Positions 1-8,894 of a stretch of DNA of 64,000 nucleotides are shown piece by piece (positions within the stretch are counted from its first letter, which is position 1; the number at the start of each line of letters is the position of its first letter). The stretch comes from Trebonia sp963737285 (GTDB lineage: Bacteria > Actinomycetota > Actinomycetes > Streptosporangiales > Streptosporangiaceae): positions 4,588,001 to 4,652,000 of the forward strand of contig CAVTRT010000003.1 of NCBI GenBank assembly GCA_963737285.1, written 5' to 3'. The notes under the pieces are model-generated. The model was given only the letters and a program-made list of their open reading frames with translations. It had not been told where the DNA came from and searched no databases. The position numbers and the translations under genes were made by a program.

Positions 1-107
1 ATGACGACCAGGTCACCGCGGCGGGCGACTGCCCGGTCGCCGGCCCGCGCCTGTACGGCGCGCGGGTCGACTGGGCTGATGGTGCTGACGCGGGTTGACA
101 GGGACAT
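1..107 (-). CDS. Partial hypothetical protein at the window edge
   Basis: An ATG lies at 107 on the minus strand, five bases past the stop of the HD gene, and the frame stays open to base 1 (about 36 residues, beginning MSLSTRVSTISP). The rest of the gene lies outside the window. It would be the most distal visible gene of the long minus-strand operon. Too little is present to name a family. Confidence 0.4.
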   Translation of the reverse strand, partial: MSLSTRVSTISPVDPRAVQARAGDRAVARRGDLVV

Positions 108-111
108 GCGG

Positions 112-836
112 TCACGCTCCCGATTCCTGGAGCGCGGCGGCCAGCGCGGTCGTGGCCCGGTCCGCCACCTCGTCGTACAGGTCGAGCAGGCCGGTGAACT
201 CGCCGGCGTACCCGGCGATATCGGCCCGCTGCCGGGTGAGCATCGCACGGCGAGCGTGGCGAGGGTCATCCCGTACCGGGCGAGGTCGGCGCCGCCGGAC
301 AGGACGTGCAGCAGCTTGGGCGCGATCTTGTCGGCCGCGCGAGTGAAACGGGCCTCGGGGTCGGTCTGCGCCTCGTACCGGGCGATCATCGACGGCAGCC
401 ACGCCAGCGACTGGCCGAAGTCAGCCTGCCAGCGGGCCGCCGCCGCGCGCTCCCGGGCTGCCTTCTCGGCCTGGCCCTGGCTGGTGATCATCAGGGTGGG
501 CGTGTCGCCGGCGAACACCTCGACCGCGTCGTGCACCAGCGCGTACGCGGCGACCAGGTGCGGGTCCAGGCCCGGCTCGGTGAGTGCGGCCAGCGCGGGG
601 GCTAGCCAGCCCAGCATCACCGTGTGGTCGCTGTCGGACTCGGGGGTGCCGTCCGGGTGCGTGCAGGCGGTCCGGTCGATCCTGCCGAACGCCAGCGCCA
701 GCCCGGCCAGCCTGATGGCGGCGTCCGCGACCTCCTCGCGGCCGATGGCTTGCGGGGCGGCCATCATTACGGCCGCTGGGGCGCGGCTGACGCCGACGGC
801 GGCCCGGTCAGTTGCGGTCATGATCTGGTTCTCCAT
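112..836 (-). CDS. HD-domain hydrolase (YfbR/HD_3-like), one frameshift
   Basis: The protein begins MENQIMTATDR and contains SDHTVMLGWLAP followed by ALVHDAVEVFAGDTP, the H...HD pattern of small HD phosphohydrolases that act on nucleotides. Later it has ADKIAPKLLHVL, typical of the HD_3 group. At about base 247 the coding frame moves by one base and resumes as AMLTRQRADIAGYAGEFTGLLDLYDEVADR to the TGA at 112-114, so one indel is needed for an intact product of about 241 residues. It is the downstream neighbour of the RRQRL gene (5-bp gap). Family assignment is from motifs; the substrate is unknown. Confidence 0.7.
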
Positions 837-841
837 GTGGT

Positions 842-1228
842 TCAGGCGGTGAGGCCAAGCTCGGCGGCGCAGACGTTGCAGGCGCCGAGGCGGGCGGAGG
901 GGACGTAGCCGCGGTTGATCCCGCACTTGGGGCAGGTCTGCCGGGCGGCGAGCGCGGCTTGCAGGGCGGCGGCGCGGGCCTTCGACACCTCGATGCGGGG
1001 CCGGGCCAGGCCGATGGCGAACAGGGACGCGTACCGGTAGCCGTCGATCCTTGGGCGGCCGCCACGGCGCGAGGGCCACAGCAGCAGCGCCTGGACGCCC
1101 TGCCGTCCGGGCCGCAGGCCCATCGCGCGCAGCTGCGAGCGGGTGGCCAGCCAGTCGGGCGCGCCCCGCCACGGGTAGACCGGCGGGTCCGCATCCGGGT
1201 CGGCGATGACCATGCGGCGGCGCCTCAC
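842..1228 (-). CDS. RRQRL motif-containing zinc-binding protein
   Basis: This 128-residue protein carries YPWRGAPDWLATRSQLRAMGLRPG, the conserved core of a small protein found in actinobacterial integrative elements and named for its RRQRL motif. The C-terminus has CPKCGINRGYVP and CNVCAAE, a CxxC...CxxC zinc ribbon. Its ATG overlaps the stop of the gene at 1225 in an ATGA, so the two are probably translationally coupled. A role in element replication or transfer is inferred from context; the biochemical function is unknown. Confidence 0.75.
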   Translation of the reverse strand: MRRRRMVIADPDADPPVYPWRGAPDWLATRSQLRAMGLRPGRQGVQALLLWPSRRGGRPRIDGYRYASLFAIGLARPRIEVSKARAAALQAALAARQTCPKCGINRGYVPSARLGACNVCAAELGLTA

Positions 1229-1524
1229 CGGGCGGTCCCGGCGGTGGCGCGGCCCGCGACGGCTGCCTCGAGCCGGTGGTAGGCGGCGATCACCTCGCCG
1301 CTCATCAGGCCGGCGACAGGCCTTGCCCGGGGGCCGCCGAGGCTGGTGGCGCGGAGGCTGGCCTGGACGTGGTGCAGCACCAGCGCGAGGTCACCGACGT
1401 CGACGCCGACGGCGTGGCTGGCGCGCGGGACCGGGGCCAGCCGCTCGGCCTCCAGGGAGGCGAGCCGGTCATCCAGCGCCGCGGCGCCCGCCAGCGTCGC
1501 CGTCCCGGCTGTCGGGGCGGTCAC
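1225..1524 (-). CDS. Hypothetical AICE-operon protein
   Basis: The likely start is the GTG at 1524 (V/M-TAPTAGTATLAGAAALDDRLASLE), which overlaps the previous stop as GTGA; upstream sequence in frame looks like an antisense shadow. The product is about 99 residues, mostly helical and acidic to neutral (DVGDLALVLHHVQASLR, GEVIAAYHRLEAAV). It has no recognised domain. The 4-base overlaps on both sides place it firmly in the operon between two zinc-ribbon proteins. Confidence 0.6.
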   Translation of the reverse strand: MTAPTAGTATLAGAAALDDRLASLEAERLAPVPRASHAVGVDVGDLALVLHHVQASLRATSLGGPRARPVAGLMSGEVIAAYHRLEAAVAGRATAGTAR

Positions 1525-1991
1525 CGGGCGCCTGCCGCCTGCCCGCCGCGGGGGGCGAGCACGGCCAGGTACCCGCCGTCCGCCGCCAGGACGTACTCGC
1601 TGCGGCACCCGGCGGCGGCAAGGGCAGCCTGGCAGCGGGCCAGCCCTGCCCCCGCCCGTGGCCGACAGGCCTGCGGGAACCCCGCCTCGCGCCAGGTGAC
1701 TGCGACCCGGTCAGGGCCGAGGGCGCGGAGCGGGACCGCGAGGAACCCGGCAGCGCCCAGGACGCCGCCAGGGCCCGCGGCTGCCTCGGGGATCCCTGCC
1801 GCGGCGAGCGCCCGCCGCGCCGTCGCGGCGAGGTCGCCGAGGACGTCGGCTGCCCCGCTGACCGGGTTCATCGGCTGCCCGCAGGTGTAACACGGGCCTG
1901 GTGAGGACGACATGGTCCCGCAGCTCGCGCACGAGTACGCGGGGCCGGCGACTGGGACTGACGACTGGAGAGGAGCGTGGAGAGGTGGCAT
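1521..1991 (-). CDS. Hypothetical protein with zinc-ribbon N-terminus
   Basis: The 156-residue protein has YSCASCGTMSSSPGPCYTCGQP near the N-terminus (residues about 19-40), a CxxC-x11-CxxC zinc ribbon. An Ala-rich helical region and a compact C-terminal domain (DRVAVTWREAGFP, CQAALAAAGCRSEYVLAADGGYLAVL) follow. The ATG at 1991 is the only good start before the cysteines. Its stop overlaps the next GTG. Such proteins are common passengers of actinobacterial mobile operons, but no function can be assigned. Confidence 0.6.
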   Translation of the reverse strand: MPPLHAPLQSSVPVAGPAYSCASCGTMSSSPGPCYTCGQPMNPVSGAADVLGDLAATARRALAAAGIPEAAAGPGGVLGAAGFLAVPLRALGPDRVAVTWREAGFPQACRPRAGAGLARCQAALAAAGCRSEYVLAADGGYLAVLAPRGGQAAGAR

Positions 1992-2159
1992 GATCGGGTT
2001 CGCCTTTCTCGTGAGGAAGGTGGGCTGCCTGGCCGGATCCTTGGCCGGGAAGGCCGGGCAGCCCGTGCACAGCTGGGTGACAGCTCCGGGAGCGGGGACG
2101 GTGCTAGTCCTCCTCCGGGCGGGTGATCGTGATGACCGGCTCGCCGTCGTCGCCGGGTC

Positions 2160-2537
2160 CTAGCCAGGCCACGGCCCGGCGGGCAGGGGGTGGGGCGTCA
2201 TGCCAGGGCGAGGCACCCGGTAGACGGTGAACGGGACCGGCCCGGGTCCTTCCGGGCGGATCCGGTCGAGCTCACGGCCGGCCATCCAGGCGACATCCCA
2301 GAGGCGGCCGTCCTCGTCCTGGACGGTGCCCTTGCGGGCGTTGTCGGTGGCGTCCCAGGCGACGCAGTCGTCCCAGGCCGCCCTGGTGATCGCGACCGGG
2401 CAGCGGAACCGGGCGTTTCCGGCGACGTCGGCGGAGACGGCGCGGAGGGTGCCGTCGGCGAGCGCGTCGGCTCGCGTGTAGCCGTCGATGAGGTCCCATC
2501 CGGCCATCGGGTCGCCGGGCGGCTCAGGGTGCGTCAT
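2160..2537 (-). CDS. DUF6573 family protein
   Basis: The 125-residue product (MTHPEPPGDPMAGWDLIDGYTRADALADG) shows the DUF6573 signature: LIDGYTRADAL, FRCPVAITRAAWDDCVAWDATDN, DEDGRLWDVAWMA and PFTVYRVPRPG. This family is typical of phages, plasmids and AICEs and has no established function. The ATG at 2537 is preceded by a GGAAAGG-type ribosome site (read on the minus strand). The 168-bp gap after it (1,992-2,159) shows no convincing gene. Confidence 0.75.
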   Translation of the reverse strand: MTHPEPPGDPMAGWDLIDGYTRADALADGTLRAVSADVAGNARFRCPVAITRAAWDDCVAWDATDNARKGTVQDEDGRLWDVAWMAGRELDRIRPEGPGPVPFTVYRVPRPGMTPHPLPAGPWPG

Positions 2538-2587
2538 CGGGGGTGTGTCCTTTCCTTGTTCCGGGGCGTCCCGGGGTGAGAGCCGGG

Positions 2588-3520
2588 CTACCAGCGGGGG
2601 CGGTAGGTGCGGCCGTTGGCGGTGATGGAGCCGCTGCCGGAGACCTTCGGGTCGACGGTGCCGCCGACGGTGGCGGCGTGGACCTGGCCGCTGCCGGAGA
2701 CGCGCAGCCGGGCATCTCCGGTGGTGACGCCCTGGTGGCGGACGCTGCCGGACCCGGAGACCGAGGCGCGCAGCTGCGTGCTGGTGCCGCCGCCGATGGC
2801 GACGCTGCCGGACCCGGAGACCTTCGCGGTGACGCTGCCGCAGGCCTCGCCGATGCGGAAGCTCCCGGACCCGGAGACCTCCATGTCGGCGTCCCCCGCG
2901 ACCGCGCCGATCAGCGCGCTGCCGGATCCGGACAGGTCCCCGGTGAGCGACGCGACGCTGCCGGTGGCGACGAGCTCGGCGAGGAAGGACGGGCTGAAGT
3001 CGAGGCTCCCGTCGAGGTCGGCGGTGATTCCGATCGTGCCCAGCAGGTCGCTGACCCGGACGCTGGTGGCGGCCGGGACGGCTAGCACGAGCCGGATGTA
3101 GCGGCTGAGGTCGACCTCGCGGCCCTCGATGATGACGGCGTGGCCGCTGCCGCCGGACGAGCTGTAGCTGACGCTGCCACCGGAGATGACCGTGACGCCG
3201 GACCCGAAGAACGTGCCGCCGAACGAGCTGTGGCCGCTGCCGGGCTTGAAGGGGATGCCGCCCTCGATCCGGAGTGCCCCGCCCTCGTTCTGGGCGGTGA
3301 GGGCGGCCAGCATCTCGGGGTCGCCATCGACGCCGATGAGGGTGGCGCGGTCGGCGGGCATGGGGACGATGGCGACCTGGGCGAGCATCCGCCCGAGGAT
3401 GACCGTCCCGGACTGGCCGATCCGGTACTGCCGCTGCCACTGCCCTTGCCCGGTGGGCAGGTTGCTGATGTCGGCTAGCGCGTGGCCCGCTGACATGAAT
3501 CGCTCGACTTCCGTGGTCAT
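2588..3520 (-). CDS. GIN-domain (DUF2807-like) beta-solenoid protein, cytoplasmic form
   Basis: This 310-residue protein ends in seven or more rungs of a V-S-G-S-G-S motif (DLSGSGSALIG, MEVSGSGSFRIG, AKVSGSGSVAIG, ASVSGSGSVRHQG, LRVSGSGQVHA, PKVSGSGSITANG). This is the hallmark of the GIN/DUF2807 right-handed beta-helix, best known as a putative adhesin head. The N-terminal part contains the DNEGGALRIEGG-like strand typical of the family. There is no signal peptide or membrane anchor, which is unusual for GIN proteins. It lies in the transfer operon between a lytic transglycosylase and DUF6573. Fold assignment is good; role unknown. Confidence 0.7.
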   Translation of the reverse strand: MTTEVERFMSAGHALADISNLPTGQGQWQRQYRIGQSGTVILGRMLAQVAIVPMPADRATLIGVDGDPEMLAALTAQNEGGALRIEGGIPFKPGSGHSSFGGTFFGSGVTVISGGSVSYSSSGGSGHAVIIEGREVDLSRYIRLVLAVPAATSVRVSDLLGTIGITADLDGSLDFSPSFLAELVATGSVASLTGDLSGSGSALIGAVAGDADMEVSGSGSFRIGEACGSVTAKVSGSGSVAIGGGTSTQLRASVSGSGSVRHQGVTTGDARLRVSGSGQVHAATVGGTVDPKVSGSGSITANGRTYRPRW

Positions 3521-3604
3521 GAGGTCTGATTCCTTTTCAGTGAGATGAGGTCGATCGCGTCGCGGGGATTGGCGGTCAGCGGTCCCCTGGCCTTCCAGGC
3601 GGCG

Positions 3605-4066
3605 CTAGTACCAGTTGGGGACGTGGGACGTCTCGAACTGCCAGGCGCCGCAGGGGGTGCCGTAGCGTCCGGCGATGTAGTCCAGGCCCCACCGGATCTG
3701 GGTGGCGGCGCTGGCCTGCCAGTCGGGGCCGCCGCCCTGGGCGGGGTCGGCGAGCTTGCTGGCCGGCAGGGCCTGCGGGATGCCGTAGGCGCCGGATGTC
3801 GGGTTGACGACCGTGGGACTCCAGGTGCCGGCGGACTCCTCGGTCCACAGGTGGTCCAGGCAGGCCTGCTGGGTCGCGTCCCAGCCGCGGGCGGCGGCCA
3901 TCTGGTTCGCCAGCTGCTCGTTGGCCGGCATGCCGCCGGTGACGACGGTGAGGACCGTCCCGCCGCCGCTGGCGTGGTGCCCGCCGGCCGCGTGACTGAC
4001 GGGCACGTAGCCGGCGGCGGCGAGCACGGCGAACGTGCCCAGCGTGGCCTTGGTGCGGAGCTTCAT
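3605..4066 (-). CDS. Secreted lytic transglycosylase-like protein
   Basis: The 153-residue product starts MKLRTKATLGTFAVLAAAGYVPVSHA, a clear signal peptide. It continues with TEESAGTWSPTVVNPTSGAYGIPQALPASKLAD and QASAATQIRWGLDYIAGRYGTPCGAWQFETS..NWY, the SLT-like (goose lysozyme/APF C-terminal) fold with a catalytic Glu in the first segment. Such enzymes are known to open peptidoglycan for conjugative DNA transfer, which fits the neighbouring translocase. The ATG at 4066 was chosen because upstream in-frame sequence is Arg/Pro-rich and non-coding in character. Confidence 0.85.
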   Translation of the reverse strand: MKLRTKATLGTFAVLAAAGYVPVSHAAGGHHASGGGTVLTVVTGGMPANEQLANQMAAARGWDATQQACLDHLWTEESAGTWSPTVVNPTSGAYGIPQALPASKLADPAQGGGPDWQASAATQIRWGLDYIAGRYGTPCGAWQFETSHVPNWY

Positions 4067-4086
4067 CGCGGGGCGCTCCGGGGTTC

Positions 4087-4628
4087 CTAGGCCGCGCGCC
4101 GGGGCAGTGCCGGGCGGACGGTCGCCAGCGGCTGCCACGGGGCCTGGCCGAGGACCGTGGCCGCGTCCGCGAGGCGGTCGACCGCGTCGGGGTGGGCGAG
4201 GTCCCCGCCGTCGCAGTCGTCGGGGCTGGTGGCCTGCAGGAGGTTCAGGTGCAGGTCGGTGAACAGGACGGTGAACTCGGCGGGGCCGTTCGCGACGGCC
4301 AGGTCCAGCCACCGGTCCCGGTTCCATCCCTGGTTCGCTGCCGGGTCGGGGTACTCCGGGACGAAGCCGCGCATCGCGCAGGCGAGTAGGTTCAGGTACC
4401 CGGCCGTCTCGGTCCAGGCCAGGTGCTGTTCGTAGTCGCCGTCCTCCAGGGCCCGGCGGCCGCGCTGGTGGCCTCGCCGGTCATCTGGTCCAGGACCTGG
4501 GCGGCGATCTCCCGGTCGCGGGCGCCGGACAGGAGGACCAGGCAGTCGCCGTACGCGGCGGGCCAGTACGGGACCTCCGGGCTGGCCTCGGGGGGCATGG
4601 TCGTGGTATCGGTGGTTGTGGTGGTCAC
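4087..4628 (-). CDS. Hypothetical AICE-operon protein, frameshifted
   Basis: Two reading frames join into one protein. The first part is MTTTTTDTTTMPPEASPEVPYWPAAYGDCLVLLSGARDREIAAQVLDQMTGEA. After a one-base shift between about 4,450 and 4,480 it continues as RALEDGDYEQHLAWTETAGYLNLLACAMRGFVPEYPDPAANQGWNRDRWLDLAVANGPAEFTVLF to the stop at 4087. The combined length is about 180 residues. It is soluble and acidic with no recognised domain. The clean continuation across the shift suggests a sequencing indel rather than decay. Confidence 0.55.
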
Positions 4629-4751
4629 TGGCGTTGTCCTTTCTGGTTGGTTGCGCCGGTGCGTTCCTGCCAGCCGGGAGATTGCAGCTCCCGGTGGCGG
4701 GGTGCCTGGCCTGCCGACGGGGATTGCAGCCCCGCCGGCAGGCTCTTCAGG

Positions 4752-4959
4752 TCAGGTCAGGTCCGCCCAGGGGCGGGCGTAGCCGATGACGGTGTCGGGG
4801 CCGGTGCCGTCCCCCGGGGGCGGAGCCGGCCGGGGCTGCCAGTTGGACCCGCCGGGCGTGGGCGTGGACCTTGTGCAGGACGAACGTGGTGTAGCCAAGG
4901 ACCCCGATGACGCCGATGGTCATGGACATCGCCATCCACGGGAACAGTGACACGGTCAT
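4752..4959 (-). CDS. Small single-span membrane protein, frameshifted
   Basis: The protein starts MTVSLFPWMAMSMTIGVIGVLGYTTFVLHKVHAHARR, one transmembrane helix followed by basic residues. After a one-base shift near 4,852 the better coding frame is SNWQPRPAPPPGDGTGPDTVIGYARPWADLT and then TGA at 4752-4754. The product is about 69 residues. It resembles the small spread/transfer membrane proteins of actinomycete elements only in size and topology. The RBS region (GAGGTGATGACC, minus strand) supports the ATG. Confidence 0.5.
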
Positions 4960-4998
4960 CTGGTCATCACCTCTCTTTCTGCGGGCGGGATGGGGTGG

Positions 4999-5433
4999 TC
5001 ACTTGCGCCAGCCTCTCGGCGCGGCGGTGATCGCGTCGTGCAGGTCGCGGGCGGCGGGCAGGATGTCGTCGGGGACGGCGTCCTGGTGCTCGCACGTCAT
5101 CCACAGCGCCAGCTTCCGCAGGTGGTAGTCGGCGTCGTCGGTGGCGGCGGCCAGCCAGGCCCGCCATGCGGCGGCGACGGCGTAGACGCGGGCGCGGGCG
5201 TTGAACAGCGGGTTGCCGCGGGCTTCCAGGCGCAGGTAGCGGGCGGCGAGCGCGATCGTGGCGGCCTGCGCCGCGTACCGCCGGTCGGCAACTGGCAGCT
5301 CCGGGTCGATCCCGCTGACGCCCTTCCACCAGGGGTCGGCATGCACGCAGGCCACGGGGGCGTGCGGCACAGGGTGCGGCGGCATGGTCACCTGGTCCTC
5401 CGTAGTGGTGACGGGGGTGAGTGCGGTGGTCAT
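4999..5433 (-). CDS. Hypothetical AICE-operon protein
   Basis: The 144-residue product (MTTALTPVTTTEDQVTMPPHP) has a helical core ADRRYAAQAATIALAARYLRLEARGNPLFNARARVYAVAAAWRAWLAAATDDADYHLRKLALWMT. Its ATG overlaps the ftsK stop as ATGA at 5430-5433, so it is probably co-translated with the translocase. No known domain is recognised. The conserved-looking, Ala/Arg-rich helices could suggest a DNA- or protein-binding accessory factor, but that is inference. Confidence 0.6.
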   Translation of the reverse strand: MTTALTPVTTTEDQVTMPPHPVPHAPVACVHADPWWKGVSGIDPELPVADRRYAAQAATIALAARYLRLEARGNPLFNARARVYAVAAAWRAWLAAATDDADYHLRKLALWMTCEHQDAVPDDILPAARDLHDAITAAPRGWRK

Positions 5434-8209
5434 CGCTGGCGCGCCTCCTGCCCGGTGATGAGCTCCAGGACGTCGCCAAGGTCGTCCTCGCGCAGGAGGA
5501 CGTCGCGGGCCTTGCTGCCCTCGGCGGGGCCGACGACGCCGAGGCTCTCCAGGGCGTCCATGAGGCGGCCGGCCTTGGCGAACCCGACGCGGAGCTTGCG
5601 CTGCAGCATGGACGTGGACCCGAACTGGGCGGAGATGACCAGCTCGGCGGCGGCAGCGAGGAGCTCCCGCTCGTCGTCGTCCACCACGTCCGTCCCGCCA
5701 CCGGCGGCAACCCCGTCGTCTGCTGGCTTGCCGGCTACCACGGGGGCCACGGTGGCGTAGTCGGCGGGGCCATGGGCCTTGACCTGCGCGACGACCCTGG
5801 TGATCTCGGCCTCCGACACGAACGCGTTCTGCAGCCGGACCGGGCGGGACGCACCCATCGGCAGGTACAGGCAGTCGCCCTGCCCGGTCAGCTTCTCCGC
5901 GCCCGGCTGGTCGAGGATGACCCGCGAGTCCCCGAGGCTCGAGGTGGCGAACGCCAGCCGCGACGGCACGTTCGCCTTGATCAGCCCGGTGACGACGTCC
6001 ACCGACGGCCGCTGGGTGGCGAGCACCAGGTGGATCCCGGCGGCGCGCGCCAGCTGGGTGATCCGGACGATGGAGTCCTCGACGTCGCGGGGGGCGACCA
6101 TCATCAGGTCGGCGAGCTCGTCGACGATCGCGACCAGGTACGGGTACGGCTCGTACACCCGCTGTGACCCCGGCGGCGGCACCAGCTTCCCGGCCCGCAC
6201 CGCCGCGTTGAAGTCGTCGACGTGCCGGAATCCCGCCGCCGCCAGGTCGTCGTACCGGCGCTCCATCTCCCCGACGACCCATTCGAGAGCCTCGGCGGCC
6301 TTCTTCGCGCTGGTGATGATCGGGGTGAGCAGGTGCGCCACGCCCTCGTAGGCCTGCAGCTCGACCCGCTTGGGGTCGATGAGGATCATCCGGACCTCAT
6401 CCGGCGTGGTGCGGGTCAGCAGGGAGATGATCAGCCCATTGAGGCAGGACTCTTGCCGGACCCGGTCGCGCCGGCCACCAGGACGTGGGGCATCTTGGCG
6501 AGGTTCGCCAGGACCGTGCGGCCCTCGACGTCCTTGCCGAGCCCGACGGTCATCGGGTGATGGTCGGCGAGCGCCTCGGGCGACTGGAGGACCTCGCCCA
6601 GCAGGACCATGTCCCGCCTGGCGTTGGGGATCTCGACGCCAATCGCGGACCGGCCCGGGACGGGTGTCAGGATGCGGACGTCGGCCGACCCGACGGCGTA
6701 GCCGAGGGTCTTGGCCAAAGCGGTGACCTTCTCCACCTTCACGCCGTCGCCGAGCTCGATCTCGTAGCGGGTGACCTGCGGTCCCCGGGTCGCCGCGGTA
6801 ACCCGGGCGTCGACCTTGAACTTGTCCAGGACGCCCTGCAGCTTGCCGGCCACGATGGAGGTCTGGGTGGCGGCCTCGCCGTCCTCCGGCTCGGCAGGGC
6901 CGGGATCGGCAGCAGGCAGGCCGGCGAGGGCGCCCGGCCCCGGCGGCGTGTACGCGACTGCCGGGACCTGGGCGCGAGCATCAGCAGCAGGCCGCCCGGC
7001 TAGCGCGGGCGCAGGCTGCCCGGCTGGCAGGGGCTGCCCTGCGGCCGGGATGACCTGGCCGGCCACAAGGGCCGGGCGTGGCGCAGGGCCCGAAGCCCCG
7101 GGCAGGACAGTCACAGGTTCCGAGGCTGGGTGGTAGGCACGCCAGGTGCGGGCCGCTGCGATGAAGCCGCCGGCCGTGACGTAGGCGGCCTGCATGGCGC
7201 CGGCCACGCCGACCGGCGTGATGAGCACCGCGGCCACCAGCCAGGCCACTGCCGCCACCGCCACCATGATCACGGCCCGGCCGTCGGCGCGGGACCTGCC
7301 GCGCGCTGCCCGGATGATCATGAAGATGGTGATGGCAGCGGCCGGCACGCTGACGGCGGCGAGACGCCCGGCGGGGTGGCGTATGGCCAGGTGGGTGGCG
7401 AGCGCGTAGGCGTCGCCGGCGGCGAGCAGCAGCCACGGGGCTGCTGCTCGCCAGCCGTCAGCAGACAGCAGCGGCGCGCCGTCGGGCCCGGGCGCCGGCG
7501 GCGGGCCTTCCGGCCCGCCGCTTCCCGTCCCGGGGATGTCGCCTGCGATGGTCACAGGGAGTCTCCCGCCGTGATCGGCCGGGTGCTGCCGCCCCGGGCC
7601 CGCTGCGGTGCGCCTGGCCCGGCCGGCCTTGCGGTAGCCGCGCAGGAACACGACCGCCGCGGCGGCCAGGACGACCAGGGCGATGATGAGCGCCCACCGG
7701 CCGCCGGCGGTCGACGCCGCGGCGACCGCCTGGTGGTGGCCCCCGGCGGGTGCCAGGGCGGTGCCGCTGACCACGCCGCCGGTCGCGTGGCCAGCGCTGG
7801 TCAACGCCTGGCCGGCGCTGCGGGTGATCTGGTGCCACCCGCCGATCGCCAGGGCCATGGTCACGGCGAAGATCACGCTGACCGCGATCGACCCGTGGTG
7901 GTGGTGGCCCTTGCCCCGGACGGTCGTCAGGAACCCGAAGAACCCGGTGACCGCGAGCAGGGCCGCGAGGACGACCAGGCCCGGCCCGGTGCCGGTGACC
8001 TGCCACAGCACGGCCAGGCTCGGCGCGAACGCGATCATGCCGCAGAACGCGGCCAGCCCGAAGATGCTTGCGGCGATGCGCTCGCACAGCACCTTCTTGC
8101 TGCCCCGGCCGCTGCTCCCGGGGGCGGCGCTGACGTGGTTCCGCATCGTGAAGACCAGGGCGCCGATGACGGTGACGAGCACCGCGACCCCGGCCATTGC
8201 TCCGTTCAT
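5430..8209 (-). CDS. ftsK-like: FtsK/SpoIIIE-type DNA translocase with C-terminal gamma domain, one frameshift
   Basis: The product of about 925 residues begins MNGAMAGVAVLVTVIGALVF, with several membrane segments in its first 400 residues (ALVFTMRN, LVVLAALLAVTGFFGF, WALIIALVVLAAAAVVFL, AAAITIFMIIRAA, AVAWLVAAVLITP) and a Pro/Ala linker. The motor follows: KVDARVTAATRGPQVTRYEI, Walker A GATGSGKS at about 585 and Walker B YLVAIVDELADLMM. The C-terminus ISAQFGSTSMLQRKLRVGFAKAGRLMDALESLGVVGP is the FtsK winged-helix gamma domain that reads DNA polarity. One base is missing just after Walker A near 6,447 (frame resumes CLNGLIISLLTRT). In AICEs an FtsK-like protein pumps double-stranded DNA between mycelial cells. 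Confidence 0.9.
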
Positions 8210-8240
8210 GCTTCCTTTTTCCTTTCTCCTTTTCCGGCCC

Positions 8241-8894
8241 TCACGCGAAGGCGAGGAATATGACGGCCAGCGCAACGGCGACGGCAATGCCCGTGGCAAT
8301 GCGGGCGAACCGGTCGCCAGACCAGTCGACCCGCGTTCCCGCGAAGATGAGGGCGGCGCCGATCACGGTGAGGGCCTTCCCGGTGAGCTTCGCCGGGCCA
8401 GTGACCACCAGGTGGCCGGCCACGAATGCCCGCCCGGCCCACAGGCCTTCCGGCCGGACCGGGTGACCGGTGACGTGCTGCCAGTGCTGGCGCATCGTCT
8501 CCGGGCTCGGGCTGGCGAGCTCGGCGAGGAGTCCGCCGGGGCCGCCGCCCATCAGGTCGCTGCCGGCCAGGGCCTCCAGGTGCCCGCGCAGGCGCAGGCC
8601 TGGCCAGGTGACGGAGGCGGCCTCGCGGTCGTCAGGCTCGCCGTCGGCTGCCGCCGTCCAGTTGCTGGTGCCGATCCAGTCGAGCGAGGCCCGTCCGTCG
8701 CCCGTTTCCCCGTCGGCGGCGTCCTCGTCGTCGCCCGGGGCAACAGCAGGGGCAACGGCCGGGGAAACGAGCCAGGAAACGTCAGGGGCAACGGCCGGGG
8801 AAACTTCGGGGGAAACGACCTGGGCAACAGCCTGAGGGGAAACGGCGTACCCGTCGCCGTCCCAGTCGGTCTCCTCGTACGGCATAGCGCTCAT
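8241..8894 (-). CDS. Hypothetical membrane protein with VSPx/VAPx tetrapeptide repeats
   Basis: This 217-residue protein (MSAMPYEETDWDGDGYAVSPQ) has a run of four-residue repeats at about residues 18-53 (VVSPEVSPAVAPDVSW, LVSPAVAPAVAPG). An acidic stretch DDEDAADGETGDG, a helical domain (RLRGHLEALAGSDLMGGGPGGLLAELASPSPETMRQHWQHVTGHPV) and two C-terminal membrane helices (ALTVIGAALIFAG, IATGIAVAVALAVIFLAFA) follow. It sits directly upstream of the translocase gene and is coupled to the preceding gene by ATGA. A partner of the transfer pore is plausible but unproven. Confidence 0.6.
   Translation of the reverse strand: MSAMPYEETDWDGDGYAVSPQAVAQVVSPEVSPAVAPDVSWLVSPAVAPAVAPGDDEDAADGETGDGRASLDWIGTSNWTAAADGEPDDREAASVTWPGLRLRGHLEALAGSDLMGGGPGGLLAELASPSPETMRQHWQHVTGHPVRPEGLWAGRAFVAGHLVVTGPAKLTGKALTVIGAALIFAGTRVDWSGDRFARIATGIAVAVALAVIFLAFA
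8737..8843 (+). repeat. 12-bp phased GGGG(A/C)AAC repeat tract
   Basis: On the plus strand (antisense to the gene) the word GGGGAAAC or GGGGCAAC, with minor variants, recurs with its AAC/AAAC part starting at 8741, 8753, 8765, 8777, 8789, 8801, 8813, 8825 and 8840. The spacing is exactly 12 bp seven times, then 15. In protein it encodes the V(S/A)Px tetrads, so the period could simply reflect the peptide repeat. Confidence 0.8.

Noticed and set aside
1..852. Long plus-strand open frame of 283 codons
   Set aside because: It is antisense to the HD-domain gene, which has clear family motifs on the minus strand. The plus-strand product is Ser/Ala/Arg-rich without any domain, a common artefact in GC-rich DNA.
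2543..3101. Plus-strand open frames opposite the GIN repeats
   Set aside because: Their Pro-Asp/Glu-Thr or Gly-Asp repeats simply mirror the SGSGS coding on the other strand.
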